A stretch of DNA of 8,555 bases from Schwartzia sp. (in: firmicutes) (GTDB taxonomy: Bacteria; Bacillota; Negativicutes; Selenomonadales; Selenomonadaceae), in the NCBI GenBank assembly GCA_024691625.1, contig JAILNL010000072.1:1-8555 (forward strand), in the 5' to 3' direction. The notes beneath the pieces were generated by a model. The model saw only the letters and a program-made list of their open reading frames with translations, made no database searches and had not been told where the DNA came from. Both the position numbers and the translations under genes were made by a program. This document shows positions 7,301-8,555 of the stretch, one piece after another. Each line of letters opens with the position of its first letter. Position 1 is the stretch's first letter.

Positions 7301-8071
7301 TTCAGCGCGTTCTTTGTCATTTTTTAATGCTTCCTCATAAGCATCGCACCCGGTTTCAAGCGAACGGCGGGTAAGATATTCCGCTTTATCCACGGTGCTT
7401 TCAAGAACTCTTGCAACATCAGAGGATGCTTCCTCAAACCATGCGGTATCCTTTAACAATGCGCCCTGCTTTATGTCGAAGCTCTGACTGAGATTATCCA
7501 ACCATACCTCGGGCTGCGGCTGGCTCCGTGAAAAGTTATACATGCTTAAAATCATTTCATGGAGGTCGCTGTCATCGCGGTCCGAACCATATTGACGCAC
7601 AAATGAAAGAAACTCTTTGTCGCCTTCCGCATATTTTTCCTCGAACAGTTCCTCTATTACTGACTGTTTTATAAGACCGATTTCCTGCTCACCGCCGAGA
7701 CGGAATTTGGGGTCCAGGTCAAGCTCGGTAAAATTCTGCCGTATCAGAGACTGGCAGAAGGAATGAAGCGTAGAAATCGATGCATTTGGAAGACGGATAA
7801 GCTGCTGACGAAGCTTTTTATCCGACCGCGATGCCTCCATCAGCTTTTTCTCCACGCGCTCCCGCATTTCGGAAGCCGCCGCATTGGTAAATGTAACGAC
7901 CAGCAGTTCATCAATGTTGCAGCGCCCCTCGCGTATACTGCTTACAATACGTTCTACGAGAGTAAATGTCTTGCCCGACCCGGCAGCTGCCGAAACGAGC
8001 ATATCAGTTCCGGTCAGATGTATCGCTTTTTCCTGGTCGGGCGATGGAGTATCTTTTTTAACTGAACTCAT
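4355..8071 (-). CDS. addA: ATP-dependent helicase/nuclease subunit A (AddA)
   Basis: AddA is the UvrD-like 3'-5' helicase plus nuclease subunit of AddAB, the Bacillota counterpart of RecBCD, which resects DNA double-strand breaks for RecA loading. At 1238 residues it is full length. Superfamily 1 motifs are the Walker A AGSGKT (residues 30-35), TFTNAAASEMRERV (60-73), STLHSFC (100-106), Walker B MVDEYQDT (399-406), VVGDVKQSIYRFR (425-437), ENYRSRPEVL (465-474), SVHMSKGLEFPVAVI (776-790) and LYVALTRAREKL (853-864). The C-terminal RecB-like nuclease shows GTLMHRVLE (1063-1071), D1162 in GVMDLFF, VDYKTD (1175-1180) and QLALYSEAI (1195-1203), so both activities appear intact. An acidic linker (residues 954-966) joins the two halves. 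The ATG overlaps the addB stop by 4 bp (ATGA), with a strong ribosome binding site upstream. No convincing terminator follows the TAG stop. Confidence 0.97.
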   Translation of the reverse strand: MSSVKKDTPSPDQEKAIHLTGTDMLVSAAAGSGKTFTLVERIVSSIREGRCNIDELLVVTFTNAAASEMRERVEKKLMEASRSDKKLRQQLIRLPNASISTLHSFCQSLIRQNFTELDLDPKFRLGGEQEIGLIKQSVIEELFEEKYAEGDKEFLSFVRQYGSDRDDSDLHEMILSMYNFSRSQPQPEVWLDNLSQSFDIKQGALLKDTAWFEEASSDVARVLESTVDKAEYLTRRSLETGCDAYEEALKNDKERAEKLITLLKQGDWDAVGRGMRESFMRFKPLRNGDKAAQDEIKNGREEYKKAYKKTAEKYFFASEQEMLDDLRAVKPLADVLCGLTKAFSKEFRKAKKKKGMLDFNDLEHYALQLLMEKDPETGWLTGNVTETAKDLQQKYKEVMVDEYQDTNGVQEAILQCIQNGKNSFVVGDVKQSIYRFRLADPMLFLDRQISYINKTKNGQALFLKENYRSRPEVLGAINYLFSQFMVKPEMELDYDADAALYAKADYGNPPVNSFDGAPAEMLLVDMEDRDDEEGEELGGLELEAHIIAKRLIELKENDTQVFDKDKKQYRSICWRDMAVLMRSVHGKAQTIVEVLRNYGVPAYAAADAGYFEEIEVRLMLSLLSVIDNAQQDIPLAAVLHSPIGEMTAEELAEMRAETPEGGLYSAFCASKNPKAVRFREKLAVWRRISRRVGVPELLHILYLETGYYDYVGAQPGGMLRQANLRMLSDRAADYEKTSFRGLFRFLQFIRQMQKRKTDLSSARTLGENEDVVRIMSVHMSKGLEFPVAVIADIGKGFNLTDTNKSLLMHRKLGLGPSCTQTEGHVKWRFPTVARHAVAARLIRECKAEEMRILYVALTRAREKLILTGSVAKLSKKVLKWMRALQYPKTAFPGYSVLEANSWLDWVAPAVMRDKECGKPLCDISDCVAVARGFPYDAGALGEFKMKVEIFPASAEEEEEPDEAERELVKKIRDRLPLPETEEGKEKKAVLDWVYPFATDTPSKFTVTEVKNRVQALRLNEIEEKIPELPIAFQEQAKEPDFPVPEFMKSPSDTADTSKGASYGTLMHRVLERLTDLSASGKDEIEKAVDALAASGVLTEEEREAVNISSIEAFFNSSIGQRVRNAKMVYREQPFSMLVDASLFGYEKKGGAEDRVFLQGVMDLFFEEDDGEIVLVDYKTDRNTTPKKIYERYAVQLALYSEAIERSTGKHVKECYIFRLSDGDVVKVATDMPVYVNSK

Positions 8072-8555
8072 TTCCCGCCGCCTCCTTTCTCAATTTTCTT
8101 CTTCATGGCCGACAAAATCTCACCATCATCCATGTTGTCCGGTACATATTCCATGCTTCCGATTTTCACGTCAAAACCGCATACTGAGCGATACTGACAA
8201 TATTTGCAGGCATTTCTTTTTTTGTTTTTGAACGGACGGACCCGAATATCACCCTGAAGTATATTTTCAGCAGTCTCGGTAAGATGCGCTTCCGTATAAT
8301 CCAAAATGGTCTTTAACTGTTCCTGCGTCTTTGTGTTTTTCGTCGCAGGCAATTCATTTCCTTTTTTCAGTTTTACGCATAGATACGTGTTCGTACTGTC
8401 AATCGTCTGTATAAGCTGAGAACTTTCAATAAACCAGCCCTTAAAACGAAGCTCATCCGCAACCTTTTTCAACGCTTCGTTCACATCAGCCCGTTCCCCG
8501 AGAGGTACAGTCGGATTGGCAAGGTTGCAGTAGAATATTCCCGCAGGCATTCGTT
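8068..8555 (-). CDS. addB: ATP-dependent helicase/nuclease subunit B (AddB), C-terminal end only
   Basis: Only the last 161 or so codons are present; the gene runs off the right edge. AddB is the partner of AddA, with an inactive helicase core, Chi recognition and a second RecB-like nuclease stabilised by an iron-sulfur cluster. The visible part contains the PAGIFYCNL segment that follows the nuclease core in AddB and the cysteine triplet CKYCQYRSVC (C-x2-C-x5-C, codons at 8208-8206, 8199-8197 and 8181-8179), the three C-terminal ligands of the [4Fe-4S] cluster; the fourth, more N-terminal cysteine lies outside the window. The protein ends KGGGGK, codons that also form the ribosome binding site of addA. 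The stop overlaps the addA ATG. The segment up to the window edge has no stop, so its true start lies upstream. Confidence 0.95.
   Translation of the reverse strand, partial: RMPAGIFYCNLANPTVPLGERADVNEALKKVADELRFKGWFIESSQLIQTIDSTNTYLCVKLKKGNELPATKNTKTQEQLKTILDYTEAHLTETAENILQGDIRVRPFKNKKRNACKYCQYRSVCGFDVKIGSMEYVPDNMDDGEILSAMKKKIEKGGGGK
8081..8088 (-). promoter_or_regulatory. addA ribosome binding site within addB
   Basis: AAAGGAGG at 8088-8081 is a near-perfect Shine-Dalgarno, 9 nt upstream of the addA ATG. It is embedded in the last codons of addB, fixing the addA start and supporting coupled translation of the two subunits. Confidence 0.85.

Noticed and set aside
1..8555. An undescribed defence, mobile or biosynthetic system
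   Set aside because: All coding capacity is accounted for by addBA and cbiDETFG, there are no direct repeats, integrase, transposase or spacer-like arrays, and I saw no abrupt shift in composition. The window is best read as ordinary core genome.

Overview
The window looks like chromosomal housekeeping DNA from an anaerobic or facultatively anaerobic low-to-mid GC Bacillota (Firmicutes). The evidence is the AddAB-type recombination nuclease, strong AGGAGG-type ribosome binding sites, TTG starts, a Rho-independent riboswitch terminator, and the cobalt-early (anaerobic) cobalamin branch marked by CbiD and CbiG. A clostridial or Negativicutes member is my guess. The sequence alone does not let me name a genus.

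Every real gene lies on the minus strand, so the window reads from its right end to its left. At the right edge is the 3' end of addB (8068-8555, cut by the window), which overlaps addA (4355-8071) by 4 bp. The two encode the helicase/nuclease that resects double-strand breaks. A 341-bp gap (4014-4354) then carries the control region of the next operon: a 16-bp perfect palindrome, a TATAAT -10 box, a complete cobalamin riboswitch aptamer closed by a 9-bp P1 stem, a set of competing hairpins, and an intrinsic terminator. The 3' arm of that terminator is also the ribosome binding site of the first gene.

Downstream, cbiD, cbiE, cbiT, cbiF and cbiG (4013 down to 1, cbiG cut by the window) are packed with overlaps or a 12-nt gap, so they almost certainly share one transcript. 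In pathway order they are CbiF (C11 methylation of cobalt-precorrin-4), CbiG (opening of the ring-A lactone and loss of acetaldehyde), CbiD (C1 methylation), then CbiE and CbiT (C5 and C15 methylation plus decarboxylation). The steps for CbiL, CbiH, CbiJ, CbiC and CbiA are not in the window and probably lie beyond its left edge or elsewhere. High cobalamin should shut the operon off through the riboswitch.

I found no mobile element, CRISPR array, tRNA/rRNA gene, toxin-antitoxin pair or other novel system. The gene content is ordinary. The parts most worth a second look are the dual-function terminator/ribosome binding site and the palindrome at the promoter.
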